Program-made: the position numbers and the translations under genes
NCBI GenBank assembly: GCA_910579105.1
Contig: CAJTRT010000009.1
Coordinates: 1-64,000 of the forward strand
Source of the DNA: an uncultured Muribaculaceae bacterium
Lineage (GTDB): Bacteria; Bacteroidota; Bacteroidia; Bacteroidales; Muribaculaceae
Reading direction: 5' to 3'
DNA length: 64,000 nt
Notes under the pieces: generated by a model
Seen by the model: only the letters and a program-made list of their open reading frames with translations
The model's database searches: none
Told to the model about the DNA's origin: nothing
Shown: in pieces, positions 6,390 to 15,168 of the stretch
How positions within the stretch are numbered: position 1 is the first letter of the stretch
Layout of the letters: every line of letters starts with the position of its first letter

Positions 6390-9203
6390 ATGCGCGCGAA
6401 GAATATGATATACGCTGCGGCGCTGGTGCCGCTGATGGCCGCGGCCGCGGGGGGGGATCCGGCGGTGCCGGTGGCTGAGAGGCCGCTGTGGGAAAAGATC
6501 CAGGGGTCGCGGTACCTTCCGGTGGGACCGGATGGGGGCGCCGTTGACACGGAGGGACTTCTGCGGAAGTTTCTGTTTGACTATCCGGCGTCGCCTATGC
6601 GGCAGGCGGCCCTGCTGGCGCTGGCCGACGCGGCTTATGACCGCAGCGACTACGCCGCGGCGTTGCGGCGCTATGACGAGGTCGCGCCGGAGGCGCTCGA
6701 CGAGGACCGTGGGGAGGACTGCCTCTACCGCCGCGCCTACTGCCTGCTGAAAACGGGGGAATACGGGGAGGCTGAGAGGGTCTACAACGTGCTTCTCGCG
6801 ACGCGGCGCTACGGGAACGACGCGCGTTTCTACCAGGGTTACATAGCCTATGCCCGCGGAGACTACCGTGAGGCTGTGAAGCTGTTTTCGGGTGTGAGGC
6901 GCGCGGCGGGGACCCCGGCTGCCGACGCGGGGTATTACCTGGCGCAGTCGCTGCTTATGACGGGCGACTATTCGGCGGCGGCGCGGGAGGCGCGGTCGCT
7001 GCTTGATGCCGGATGCCCGGCGGAATACCGGGCGGAGACGCGTCGCGTGCTCGGCGAGGCTCTTTACGGCGCGGGTGACCGCCGGGGCGCTGTGCGGGAG
7101 CTGAAAGCGTACATAGGGGAGACTGAGAGCCCGACGGCCTCGGCGCTGTATATCCTTGGGGTCAACGATTTCCAGAATGGTGACTACCGGGAGGCGGCGG
7201 AGCGGCTCGCTCCCGCCACCCGCCTCGACAGCGAGATGGGGCAGAGCGCGCTGGTGTATTCCGGGGAGGCTTACATGAGGCTGGGGGAGTATTCGGCGGC
7301 GTCGGTTCTGCTGGAACGGGCGTGCCGGATGGACTTCGACCGGGAACTGACGGAGACCGCCTACTATGATTACGCCATGGCGAAGGCCTCGGGCGGAAAG
7401 GTTCCTTTCGGAAGCACGGTGGCGCTGTTCGAGGATTATCTCAGGCGCTATCCGGGTTCGGAGCGTGCCCCGGGGGTTCAGAAGTATGTCGTGGCGGGAT
7501 ATGTCACTGATAATAATTACGCGGCGGCGCTCGCGGCCATCAACAGGATCGCGAGACCGTCGGAAGAGATACTGGCGGCCAAGCAGGTGGTGCTCTACAA
7601 CCTCGGGGCGAGGGAGCTCAGGCAGGGTGACGCCTCCGGCGCGCTGCCGCGGCTTGGCGAGGCGGCCTCTATGGGCCGCTTCAACGGGTCGCTCGCGGCC
7701 GAGGCGCGTCTCTGGGAGGGGCAGGCGCTTTACCGCCTGGGACGTTACGTGGAGAGCGCCGAGGCTTTCAACCGCTATCTGAAATCGAACAGCCGCACGG
7801 CTACTAACCGTGCGCTGGCCTATTACGACCTCGGTTACGCGCGTTTCGCCATGAAGGAGTTCCCGGCGGCGAAGCACGATTTCGAGAAATACCTTTCGGC
7901 GGCCGGCAGTTCGGCGGCGGAGAGGCAGCAGCGCGCGGACGCGCTTAACCGCGTGGCCGACTGCGAGTATTACGCGGGTGATTTCGCGTCGGCTGACGCG
8001 ACTTACAGCCGGGCTTTCGACCTTGACCCGGCGACGGGGGACTACCCGATGTACCAGCAGGGACTGATGAAGGGGCTTCGCCGCGACCACGCGGGGAAGA
8101 TCGCGACCCTCACGGCCATGGCGGAGCGGTTTCCGAACTCGGCTCTGATGCCGTCGGCGCTGCTGGAGACCGGGGAGAGCTACGCGGAGCTCGGGGAGAC
8201 GGGGAAGGCCGTCGATGCCTACCGGCGTCTTTCTGAGAGGTATCCCGGGACCGCCCAGGGGCGTCAGGGGCTGCTGCTGCTGGCTATCTCGTACCTGAAC
8301 GGGGGTGAGCGCGGGGCGGCCGCGGAGGCTTACCGGCGCGTGATCTCGAGCTACCCTACCTCGGAAGAGGCGCGGGCCGCGGCCGACGACCTGAAGATGA
8401 TATACGCCGACAACGGCGACATACAGGGGTATGTGGCGTTTCTGCGGACGGTGCCCGACGCTCCGAAGATGGAGCGTGGTGAGGCCGCGCGGCTGACGCT
8501 TCTCAGCGCCGAGAAAGCTATTGAGGAGGGCCGCGACGCCGACGCCCTGGCCCGGGCCACGGAGTTAGTGGAGCAGTATCCCGACTCTCCGGAGGCGGTC
8601 CGCGCCCTGCTGATCAAGGCGGAGGCCGAGCTGCGCAAGGGTGAGCCGGAAGCCGCCCTCGCGACCTACCGGCAGATGGAGACGAAGGCCTCTGACGCGG
8701 CCGACATCAACGCGGCGCGGATGGGTATTCTGCGGGTGAGCCACACCCTTGGCTACGGGGCGGATGTGCTTGAAGCGGCGGCAAGGATTCTGGAATCGTC
8801 GTCGGTGGGTTCGGCGGAGAAGCGCGAGGCATCGTTCGACAAGGCCATGGCGCTTAGCGCGCTGGGCCGGGAGAATGAGGCAGCGGAGATCTGGGACGAG
8901 CTTGCCGCAGACATGGGCGACCTCTACGGGGCCAAGGCGGCCTATTACCGCGCCCAGCGGCATTTCGACGCCGGAAAGACGGAGCAGGCCCTCGCGGAGG
9001 CCAACTCGCTGATCGACGCCAACCCGCCGCATGACTACTGGCTGGCCCGCGGATTCATACTCCTGAGCGACATAAGGCGCTCGCAGGGGGACGCGTACCA
9101 GGCCGACGCCTACCTGCGCTCGTTGCGGGGCAACTATCCCGGCAGCGAGCCCGATATTTTTGAAATGATCGAAACCCGCCTATCCTCCTCAGCCTCGAAA
9201 TGA
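6390..9203 (+). CDS. Large tetratricopeptide-repeat protein
   Basis: 937 aa with a hydrophobic N-terminus (residues 6-20) that looks like a signal peptide. Essentially the whole protein consists of helical TPR/Sel1-like units (for example YRRAYCLLKTGEYGEAERVY and AEAYRRVISSYPTSEEARAA). Its stop overlaps the next start (ATGA at 9200-9203), so it is coupled to an outer-membrane barrel gene. The pair suggests a periplasmic scaffold working with the barrel. TPR proteins bind other proteins; the partner is unknown. Confidence 0.8.
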   Translation: MRAKNMIYAAALVPLMAAAAGGDPAVPVAERPLWEKIQGSRYLPVGPDGGAVDTEGLLRKFLFDYPASPMRQAALLALADAAYDRSDYAAALRRYDEVAPEALDEDRGEDCLYRRAYCLLKTGEYGEAERVYNVLLATRRYGNDARFYQGYIAYARGDYREAVKLFSGVRRAAGTPAADAGYYLAQSLLMTGDYSAAAREARSLLDAGCPAEYRAETRRVLGEALYGAGDRRGAVRELKAYIGETESPTASALYILGVNDFQNGDYREAAERLAPATRLDSEMGQSALVYSGEAYMRLGEYSAASVLLERACRMDFDRELTETAYYDYAMAKASGGKVPFGSTVALFEDYLRRYPGSERAPGVQKYVVAGYVTDNNYAAALAAINRIARPSEEILAAKQVVLYNLGARELRQGDASGALPRLGEAASMGRFNGSLAAEARLWEGQALYRLGRYVESAEAFNRYLKSNSRTATNRALAYYDLGYARFAMKEFPAAKHDFEKYLSAAGSSAAERQQRADALNRVADCEYYAGDFASADATYSRAFDLDPATGDYPMYQQGLMKGLRRDHAGKIATLTAMAERFPNSALMPSALLETGESYAELGETGKAVDAYRRLSERYPGTAQGRQGLLLLAISYLNGGERGAAAEAYRRVISSYPTSEEARAAADDLKMIYADNGDIQGYVAFLRTVPDAPKMERGEAARLTLLSAEKAIEEGRDADALARATELVEQYPDSPEAVRALLIKAEAELRKGEPEAALATYRQMETKASDAADINAARMGILRVSHTLGYGADVLEAAARILESSSVGSAEKREASFDKAMALSALGRENEAAEIWDELAADMGDLYGAKAAYYRAQRHFDAGKTEQALAEANSLIDANPPHDYWLARGFILLSDIRRSQGDAYQADAYLRSLRGNYPGSEPDIFEMIETRLSSSASK

Positions 9204-10834
9204 AAAAGTCAACGATACTCGCAATGTTCCTTCCGCTGCTCGCCCAGGGCGAGGAGCTTGAAAAGGAGATCACCATAGAGCGCGAAATCGTGCCCGAGCT
9301 ACGGGCTGCCACGCGCCTGAACGTCTATCCGCGGCTGGAGCGCCCGGAACTCCGTCAGCCGGAGCTGTCGATGAGTGACTTCGGCCGGTGGTCGCGGCTC
9401 ACGCCGATGCTCTCCCCCTACGAGCCGGCGCGCACGGAGCCGGCGGCCGGGGAGTGCCCCTGGCGTGGCTTCGCGAGGGCAGAGTACGCTACTGAGCGGA
9501 ACGCGGCGCTGAAAGCCGGCTTCCGGGCCGTCGGCACGGAGCGCACGCTGCTTGACCTGGGAATAGAGGGCCGGTATACCGACTACGAGCGGCGGAGCGA
9601 CCTTTTCGAGGAGAGGGTCGGGATCCGCAGGCTCGAGGCGGGCGCGAAGGCGCGGTTCGTCCACCGGTTCGGGGGAGGGCGGCTGTCGCTTGACACGCGC
9701 TTCCTGTTCTCCCGCGTCAACCACCCCGAGGTGTTTTCGGACCCTTCGCGGAACGCCCTCGACTGGCGTTTCGGCGCTAAATGGGAGGGCCGCGCAACGG
9801 ACAAGGGGCTGGGCTACGGAGTGCGCGGCTCATACCGACTGTTCAACTTCGCCCGTAGGGAGGGGGGTGACGCCGCCCCGATGAGGCAGCACGCCTTCTC
9901 CTTGGGAGGGAACATCATACAGGCCATAAACCGCCACTCGGCGGCGGGGGTGGAAATTAGCGGCGATTTCTTGAATTTCAACCATTTCGGGACTATCGAC
10001 GACAAGGGGAAGACGCAGGGCTACCTGTCGCTGCGCCCGCACTGGGTGTTTGACGACGGAACCGTCTCGGCGCGCGCGGGCCTCCGGGCCGACGTGTCGT
10101 TCAACGCGGGGAAGGTGCTGCACATAGCGCCCGACATACAGGCCGGCTACAACCCGGAGAGCTGGCTGGGCATATCGCTGCGGCTTTCCGGGGGTGAGCG
10201 TCTGAACCCCCTGTGGGAGCTTTACCGGGAGGCGCCCTGCTTCACGCCGTACGCGTCGTACGGGATGAGCCACGTTCCTTTCGAGGGTGGGCTGAAATTC
10301 CGCGTGGGTCCGTTCCGGGGGTTCGCGGTGGAACTCGGGGCCGACTACTCGGCGGCCAATGACTGGCTGATGCCGGTGTATGACGGGGGACTGCCCGTGT
10401 GGGGGTCTTTCGACCTGCGGTCGCTGAAAGCCGGGGCACGTCTGAGCTGGCGCTACCGCTCGATGGTGGGCCTCGCGGTCGGATTCGAGGCGGTGTGCAC
10501 CGAAGGGGCGCGGGGTGACTGGTATCTCTGGCGCGACCGCTCGCGCCAGCGTCTTGAGGCCGAGGTTGCCGTCAGACCGGTTGAGAAGCTGGAGGTAAGG
10601 CTCGGATATTCGCGCGGGATGGACAGGACGATGGCTTTCCGCGACGGAGGGGTGACGCGCTACGCCGACCTCCGAGACCGCGACAACCTCGAGGCGGAGG
10701 TATCTTACGAGGTGCTGAGGCCCTTGAAGGTGTTCATAGGGGGGGAGAACCTGCTTGACAACAGGGCGATGGAGCCGTTCGGAATCCCGGATCAGGGAGC
10801 CAGGGGTAGGATCGGGCTTGTTTACAAATTTTAA
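9200..10834 (+). CDS. Outer-membrane beta-barrel protein (TonB-receptor-like)
   Basis: 544 aa, signal peptide 1-16. After a charged segment the protein consists of alternating hydrophobic/polar strands (such as AGAKARFVHRFGGGRLSLD) and ends in VYKF, the aromatic C-terminus expected for BAM-inserted barrels. A stretch near the end (EVLRPLKVFIGGENLLDNR) is like the last strands of TonB-dependent receptors, but there is no plug domain. Coupled by overlap to the TPR gene upstream. The substrate or role is unknown. Confidence 0.7.
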   Translation: MKKSTILAMFLPLLAQGEELEKEITIEREIVPELRAATRLNVYPRLERPELRQPELSMSDFGRWSRLTPMLSPYEPARTEPAAGECPWRGFARAEYATERNAALKAGFRAVGTERTLLDLGIEGRYTDYERRSDLFEERVGIRRLEAGAKARFVHRFGGGRLSLDTRFLFSRVNHPEVFSDPSRNALDWRFGAKWEGRATDKGLGYGVRGSYRLFNFARREGGDAAPMRQHAFSLGGNIIQAINRHSAAGVEISGDFLNFNHFGTIDDKGKTQGYLSLRPHWVFDDGTVSARAGLRADVSFNAGKVLHIAPDIQAGYNPESWLGISLRLSGGERLNPLWELYREAPCFTPYASYGMSHVPFEGGLKFRVGPFRGFAVELGADYSAANDWLMPVYDGGLPVWGSFDLRSLKAGARLSWRYRSMVGLAVGFEAVCTEGARGDWYLWRDRSRQRLEAEVAVRPVEKLEVRLGYSRGMDRTMAFRDGGVTRYADLRDRDNLEAEVSYEVLRPLKVFIGGENLLDNRAMEPFGIPDQGARGRIGLVYKF

Positions 10835-10843
10835 ACGAAAGAG

Positions 10844-11626
10844 ATGATGTATACTCCGAGACTGCTGCGGGAGACCGCCGAAATAGCGCTGACCGAGGTG
10901 AAGCGCTTCCTGGAGCCGCGCCTGGCCGACGAGTTCGGGCTGCGGCGCGTGTCGGCCCCGCTGTATTTCCCGGCGGGGAGGGGGCTTAACGGTCCGGGCA
11001 CGCCGGCGACTTTCACACTGCCGACTTCGGGCGAGACCATGGAGATCGCGACGGGGCTTGACCCGTGGCTGCGGTCGCAGCTCGACCGCTACGACATAGC
11101 CCCCGGTTTCGGGGTGTTCACTGTCATGACCGCGCTGCGCCCGTGGGTTCCGGAGAACGCGACGCGCTCGCCGCAGGTTTCGGCGTGGGCGTGGCAGCAG
11201 GTGGTCGAGCCGGAGGCTGTCGCGGCGGAGACGCTCGCGGAGAAGGCGACGGCCGTCTACCGCATCCTTGAAGCCGCCGAGGAGATGATTCTGGAGCGGT
11301 TTCCGCATCTGACGCGCACGCTTCCCGCGGGTCCGCGGGTGGTGGCTTCGGCGGAGGTGCGCGGCTTGCGCGAAGGTGCGGCCATGGAGCGGCTGGAATA
11401 CGAGTATATGCGCGGCCGCCATTCGGAGGCGGTGTTCCTGACCGACGACGGGGACCTGTCGGGGCGGCTAATGGTATGGAACGACGCTGTGGGCTACCCG
11501 GTGATTCTCGCTGACCTGTCGGTCAACGCCGGCGACGGGGGCGGACGCCGGGCCTCTGCCGGGGGGAATATCTACCGCGACCAGCTGGCGTTGCAGATAC
11601 TGCATCAGGCTGAATTATTGCGGTAA
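10844..11626 (+). CDS. Degenerate AsnA-like (aspartate-ammonia ligase) paralogue
   Basis: 260 aa; canonical AsnA is about 330-345 aa. The order of AsnA blocks is kept: LADEFGLRRVSAPLYFPAG (substrate-side N-terminus), GFGVFTVMTALRP, SAWAWQQVV (for VDQWDWE), LMVWNDAVGYPVILADLSV (for ILVWNPVLDRAFELSSMGIRV) and GGNIYRDQLALQIL (for GGGIGQSRLCMLLL). The acidic residues of VDQWDWE and the serine/arginine of IGQSR are replaced, and intervening segments are missing. It is therefore unlikely to be a normal asparagine synthetase and may bind a ligand or be non-catalytic. Co-directional and close to the barrel gene (9-nt gap) and to trmD. Confidence 0.65.
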   Translation: MMYTPRLLRETAEIALTEVKRFLEPRLADEFGLRRVSAPLYFPAGRGLNGPGTPATFTLPTSGETMEIATGLDPWLRSQLDRYDIAPGFGVFTVMTALRPWVPENATRSPQVSAWAWQQVVEPEAVAAETLAEKATAVYRILEAAEEMILERFPHLTRTLPAGPRVVASAEVRGLREGAAMERLEYEYMRGRHSEAVFLTDDGDLSGRLMVWNDAVGYPVILADLSVNAGDGGGRRASAGGNIYRDQLALQILHQAELLR

Positions 11627-11637
11627 GGGGGTTGAGA

Positions 11638-11672
11638 TAACGGCCCGTATGGTTCGTCGCTTTAAGACGAGG
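11638..11672 (+). repeat. Short repeat E upstream of trmD
   Basis: Contains CGGCCCGTATGGTTCGTCGC then TTTAAG. Related copies are at 14385-14415 and 49771-49803, with the shared core GTCGCTTGAAG preceded by GGCCCGTCCGGG-like sequence. Confidence 0.4.
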
Positions 11673-11715
11673 CCGGAATGATTTTTGATATGGATTTTTT
11701 TTGATTTTTGAATAG

Positions 11716-12393
11716 ATGAGGATTGACATACTGACTGTTCTGCCCGAGATGTTTGACTCGCCGCTCGACTGCTCGATACTGAAAAGGGCGCGGCAGAAGG
11801 GACTGGTGGAGTTCCACATACACAACTTACGCGACTACTCGACCAACAAGCACCGCAAGGTCGACGACTATCCTTTCGGGGGTGAGGCGGGAATGGTGAT
11901 GCAGGTGGAGCCGATCGACCGCTGCATCGGCGCCCTCAAGGCCGAGAGGGACTATGACGAGGTGATTTTCACGTCGCCCGACGGTGAGCGGTTCGACCAG
12001 CCGATGGCCAACCGCATGTCGCTGATGGAGAACATAATCATACTCTGCGGCCATTACAAGGGGGTCGACTACCGCGTCAGGGAGCATCTTGTGACGAAGG
12101 AGATTTCCGTGGGCGACTATGTGCTGACGGGGGGTGAGCTTCCGGCGATAATCATCTCCGACGCGCTGGTGAGGCTGATTCCCGGGGCTATCGGCGACGA
12201 GCAGAGCGCGCTGTCGGACTCGTTCCAGGACCACCTGCTGTCGGCTCCTGACTACACGCGCCCGGCGGAGTACAAGGGGTGGCGGGTGCCCGACATACTC
12301 CTTTCCGGCCACGAGGCCAAAATCGCCGAATGGCGCCACGAGCAGGCACTTGCCCGCACGCGCGCGCTGCGGCCCGACCTGCTTGGGGAATGA
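11716..12393 (+). CDS. trmD: tRNA (guanine-37-N1)-methyltransferase
   Basis: 225 aa, the full TrmD length. It methylates G37 of tRNAs reading CNN codons, using SAM bound in a trefoil knot. The knot signatures are visible: ILCGHYKGVDYRV and SVGDYVLTGGELPA, with the dimer-interface PFGGEAGMVM near residue 54 and the C-terminal SGHEAKIAEWR motif. The start codon is the first ATG after an 89-nt gap. Its TGA overlaps the next gene's ATG (ATGA at 12390). Confidence 0.97.
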   Translation: MRIDILTVLPEMFDSPLDCSILKRARQKGLVEFHIHNLRDYSTNKHRKVDDYPFGGEAGMVMQVEPIDRCIGALKAERDYDEVIFTSPDGERFDQPMANRMSLMENIIILCGHYKGVDYRVREHLVTKEISVGDYVLTGGELPAIIISDALVRLIPGAIGDEQSALSDSFQDHLLSAPDYTRPAEYKGWRVPDILLSGHEAKIAEWRHEQALARTRALRPDLLGE

Positions 12394-13988
12394 GGCGCGC
12401 GAACGGGGCGGCTCTTCTGACGGGTGTGCTGGCCGTGCTGGCCACGGCGCTGTACCTTCTGTTCCCGCTGACGGGTGACGACTACGGGTATATGGGGTCG
12501 TTCCGCACCATCGACGGGTTCGACGGGCCGTGGCCGCTGGAACGGCTGTGGCGCTGGTTCCCGTTCCACTGGCTGCACGCCAACGGGCGGCTGGCGAATC
12601 TTTTCGCGATGCTGTCGCTGACGTTCCTGCCCAAGTGGCTGACGGCGCTGCTGATGGGGGCGGCGACGTGGGGGATGATGGCGCTTGTGCTGAAGCTGGG
12701 GGGCGCGTGGCGTGGCAGGCCTTTGGCTGCCTCGGCGGCGCTGGCGTATATCGCGGTGGCCTATCCGTGGTGGGATTTGATGTATACCGTTGATTTCAAC
12801 TTCAACTACCCGGTGGCGGTGTGCGCGGGGCTGGGGTATGTCTGGGTCTGGCGGAGATGGGGATGCCGCTCGCCTTTGGCTCGCTCCACCCGACATCCGC
12901 AGGAAGCCGGGGCGGAAGGAGAAAGGGTTGGTTATACGCGGCACGCCGCGACCCGACAGGACGGAGGAAGATGGCGGACGCACGAGCGTGCGTCCCTACG
13001 GGCGGGGAGGTGGCTGGCACTTGTGTTTTGCTTTGTGGCGGGGGGCTTCCATGAGTCGATGGGGGCGCCGCTGTTGGCGGCCTCGGTGTGGTTGCTGTTT
13101 TTCAACAGGGAGTTGCCGAAGTGGCCGGTGGCGGCTTTCGGGACGGGTGTGGCGGTGGCTTTCAGTTCGCCGGGAATATGGGGGAGGGCCGCGGCGGACA
13201 GGGTGGCTGACGCGCCGACGGTGGAGCTGGTGCTCTGCTCCGCGCCGCTGACAATAGCGGCGGTGGCGCTTTTCGGGGGGCTGCTGCTGTCGCCGAGGTG
13301 GCGGGAGTGGATGTCGCGGGAGGCCAGGTCGTGGTGGGGTTTCTGGATGGCCGCGTCGGTGGGCGCGCTGGTGTTCTGCGCGGCCGGTGGGATAATCGGG
13401 CGAAGCGGGTGGTTCTCGCAGACGTTCGCGCTTGTGGCGTTGCTGATTTGGGGGAAGGCCGCCGGGATGGTGAATTATACGCGGCACGCCGCGTCCCTAC
13501 GGTCGGCCAGCGCGGGAATGAGAAAGGTTATGGCTGTGGGGCTCGGAGCGGCGGCTGTGTTTTTCACGGCGGCCCCGATTCCGCGTGTGGCGGAGATGGC
13601 GGAGGCGGAGGCTGCGGCGAGGAGGGCGCTGGAGGCTTCGGACGACGGGGTGGTGGTAGCGGCGATGCCCGTTGAGAGCGGCCAGCCGTGGTGGACGCTG
13701 GGGCGCGTCAGGACGCTCGACGCCGACGACTACTATCTGCACCAGGTGATCGCCGACTATTACAAGAAGCCGCGTTTTCTGATTCTTCCGCCGGGTTGGG
13801 AGGGGCTGCCTTTGACCGGGGAGCTGCCCGACGGGGCTTTGCCTATCGACGCGGGGAGGGGGAGCGTCGGCTACCCGGAGCGTTTCCTGTATACCGCGCC
13901 CGGCGGGGAGCAGGGCGTGTATCTGTTCGTGCCGGGGGCGGAGGGCTATTTGCGGGTGCGCCGCGAGCGCGATCCCGGGGATGTTTAG
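12390..13988 (+). CDS. Multi-pass membrane protein (DUF6056-like), with repeat-derived insertions
   Basis: 532 aa counting from the ATG that overlaps the trmD stop. About ten hydrophobic segments; GDDYGYMGSF near residue 29 and YTVDFNFNYPV near 132 resemble the DUF6056/glycosyltransferase-like membrane family. Two in-frame repeat insertions: residues about 159-207 (an A copy, a B/A hybrid and a variant palindrome) and about 362-371 (B copy, read as NYTRHAASLR). The first falls between two membrane segments. The function is not established. Co-translated with trmD by overlap, though this need not mean related function. Confidence 0.65.
   Translation: MRRANGAALLTGVLAVLATALYLLFPLTGDDYGYMGSFRTIDGFDGPWPLERLWRWFPFHWLHANGRLANLFAMLSLTFLPKWLTALLMGAATWGMMALVLKLGGAWRGRPLAASAALAYIAVAYPWWDLMYTVDFNFNYPVAVCAGLGYVWVWRRWGCRSPLARSTRHPQEAGAEGERVGYTRHAATRQDGGRWRTHERASLRAGRWLALVFCFVAGGFHESMGAPLLAASVWLLFFNRELPKWPVAAFGTGVAVAFSSPGIWGRAAADRVADAPTVELVLCSAPLTIAAVALFGGLLLSPRWREWMSREARSWWGFWMAASVGALVFCAAGGIIGRSGWFSQTFALVALLIWGKAAGMVNYTRHAASLRSASAGMRKVMAVGLGAAAVFFTAAPIPRVAEMAEAEAAARRALEASDDGVVVAAMPVESGQPWWTLGRVRTLDADDYYLHQVIADYYKKPRFLILPPGWEGLPLTGELPDGALPIDAGRGSVGYPERFLYTAPGGEQGVYLFVPGAEGYLRVRRERDPGDV
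12865..13010 (+). repeat. A, B/A hybrid and variant palindrome inside a coding sequence
   Basis: A copy at 12865-12896. At 12932-12960 the first 19 nt of B run directly into the ACCCGACAGG end of A. At 12977-12999 a variant palindrome has arms GACGCACG/CGTGCGTC and the usual CCCTAC end (GTAGGG on the other strand). Confidence 0.8.
13475..13500 (+). repeat. B palindrome inside the membrane-protein gene
   Basis: A complete B copy, translated as YTRHAASL within the ORF, between two predicted membrane segments. Confidence 0.85.
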
Positions 13989-14014
13989 GGTTTGAGGAAA
14001 AAGTGGTAAATTCG
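13984..14014 (+). promoter_or_regulatory. queD promoter, probably giving a leaderless mRNA
   Basis: TTTA (13984-13987) is followed after 19 nt by TAAATTCG (14007-14014). The ATG of queD starts only 5 nt after the box, so the transcript should begin at or next to the start codon. Confidence 0.6.
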
Positions 14015-14019
14015 CGGGT

Positions 14020-14370
14020 ATGTATTATGTGAAGAAGAGAATGGAGATAGCGGGTAGCCACTCGCTCAGGCTATCGTATGAGAGCAAGTGCGCCAACGTG
14101 CACGGCCACAACTGGGTGGTGACGGTTTACTGCCGGGCGTCGGAACTGAACGCCGACGGGATGGTGTGCGACTTCACGCGCGTCAAGGAGCTGATCCACG
14201 GGGCGCTGGACCATCGTCACCTCAACGACGTGCTTCCCTTCAACCCCACGGCGGAGAATATCGCACGCTGGGTTACGGAGCAGGTGCCGGAGTGCTATAT
14301 GGCCAAGGTGCGCGAGAGCGACGGGAACACGGCGGTGTATACCGTCGACGACAAGATGGTTGATTTCTGA
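14020..14370 (+). CDS. queD: 6-carboxytetrahydropterin synthase
   Basis: 116 aa. It makes 6-carboxy-5,6,7,8-tetrahydropterin from dihydroneopterin triphosphate, an early step of queuosine synthesis. Zn ligands H14, H28 and H30 are present (GSHSL; CANVHGHNW) together with the catalytic C24. The LDHRHLND motif carries the downstream catalytic Asp/His. It is followed by queE, the next pathway enzyme, after a 52-nt gap holding repeat E. The family also includes eukaryotic PTPS, but the size and neighbour favour QueD. Confidence 0.93.
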   Translation: MYYVKKRMEIAGSHSLRLSYESKCANVHGHNWVVTVYCRASELNADGMVCDFTRVKELIHGALDHRHLNDVLPFNPTAENIARWVTEQVPECYMAKVRESDGNTAVYTVDDKMVDF

Positions 14371-14384
14371 CGAGGGAGTGTTAT

Positions 14385-14415
14385 AATGGCTCATCCGGGC
14401 CGTCGCTTGAAAGTG
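14385..14415 (+). repeat. Short repeat E between queD and queE
   Basis: Contains CTCATCCGGGCCGTCGCTTG then AAAG, ending 7 nt upstream of the queE ATG. Confidence 0.4.
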
Positions 14416-14422
14416 GTTAGAT

Positions 14423-14992
14423 ATGAGGGTTAACGAGATATTTTATTCGTTGCAGGGGGAGGGGTTCTTCACGGGTACTCCGGCGGTTTTCGTGCGGCTG
14501 AGCGGCTGTAATATGAGGTGCCCGTTCTGCGACACCGACCACAAGGGGTGGCGGGAGATGACGGTCGGGGAGATCGTAGGGGCAGTGGCGGGGTATCCGT
14601 CGCGTCACGCGGTGGTCACCGGAGGGGAGCCGTCGCTGCAACTTACTGAGGAGCTGGTGGAAGCGCTGCACGCGGCGGGGTTCTTCGTGCAGGTCGAGAC
14701 CAACGGCACGGGGGCTCTCCCCGGTAATGTCGACTGGGTGACCTGCTCGCCGAAGGGGGCGCCTCTGGCGCTGCTCCGCGCCGACGAGCTTAAAGTTGTC
14801 TTCGAGGGGAAGGAGGGGGAGGATTTTTCCGTTTACGACGCTTTCGAAGCCAGGCACAGGTTCTTGCAGCCGTGCGACACTGGGGACGCCGCGCGTAACG
14901 CGGTGATTGTCGCCTCCTGCGTGGATTTCATAAAGGGGAATCCGCGCTGGCGGCTGTCGTTGCAGACCCACAAGCTGATCGCGATTCCCTGA
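14423..14992 (+). CDS. queE: 7-carboxy-7-deazaguanine synthase
   Basis: 189 aa. A radical-SAM enzyme converting carboxytetrahydropterin to 7-carboxy-7-deazaguanine in the queuosine pathway. The [4Fe-4S] ligands are C29-x3-C33-x2-C36 (CNMRCPFC), preceded by FYSLQGEGFFTGTPAVFVRL, the QueE N-terminal signature, and followed by GGEPSLQ. It is on the short side for the family but complete. queC and queF are not in this window. Confidence 0.95.
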   Translation: MRVNEIFYSLQGEGFFTGTPAVFVRLSGCNMRCPFCDTDHKGWREMTVGEIVGAVAGYPSRHAVVTGGEPSLQLTEELVEALHAAGFFVQVETNGTGALPGNVDWVTCSPKGAPLALLRADELKVVFEGKEGEDFSVYDAFEARHRFLQPCDTGDAARNAVIVASCVDFIKGNPRWRLSLQTHKLIAIP

Positions 14993-14996
14993 TTTT

Positions 14997-15140
14997 CGCT
15001 CGGCTTCCGCCTCGCGCACGTTGAAGCGGAGGAAGAAGCTCGCTGAAGCTCGCTTAACCCGACAGGCCGCGCGGGGGAATCATACGCGGCACGCCGCGTC
15101 CCTACATAGGGCGGGGGAATTATCCCTACATAGGGCGGGG
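14997..15140. repeat. Mosaic repeat cluster C-A-B with a partial duplication
   Basis: C (14997-15020), A (15036-15065) and B (15080-15105), followed by a local duplication of CCCTACATAGGGCGGGG at 15101-15138. The C-A-B part matches the copy inside mutS (16875-16986) almost base for base, including spacers. Confidence 0.9.
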
Positions 15141-15168
15141 CATCAGGGGTCAGGGATTATGCCGTGGA

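Noticed and set aside
12279..12389. Earlier start of the DUF6056-like gene inside trmD
   Set aside because: The in-frame ATG at 12390 overlaps the trmD stop in the ATGA arrangement and is followed at once by the first membrane segment; the extension is basic trmD shadow.
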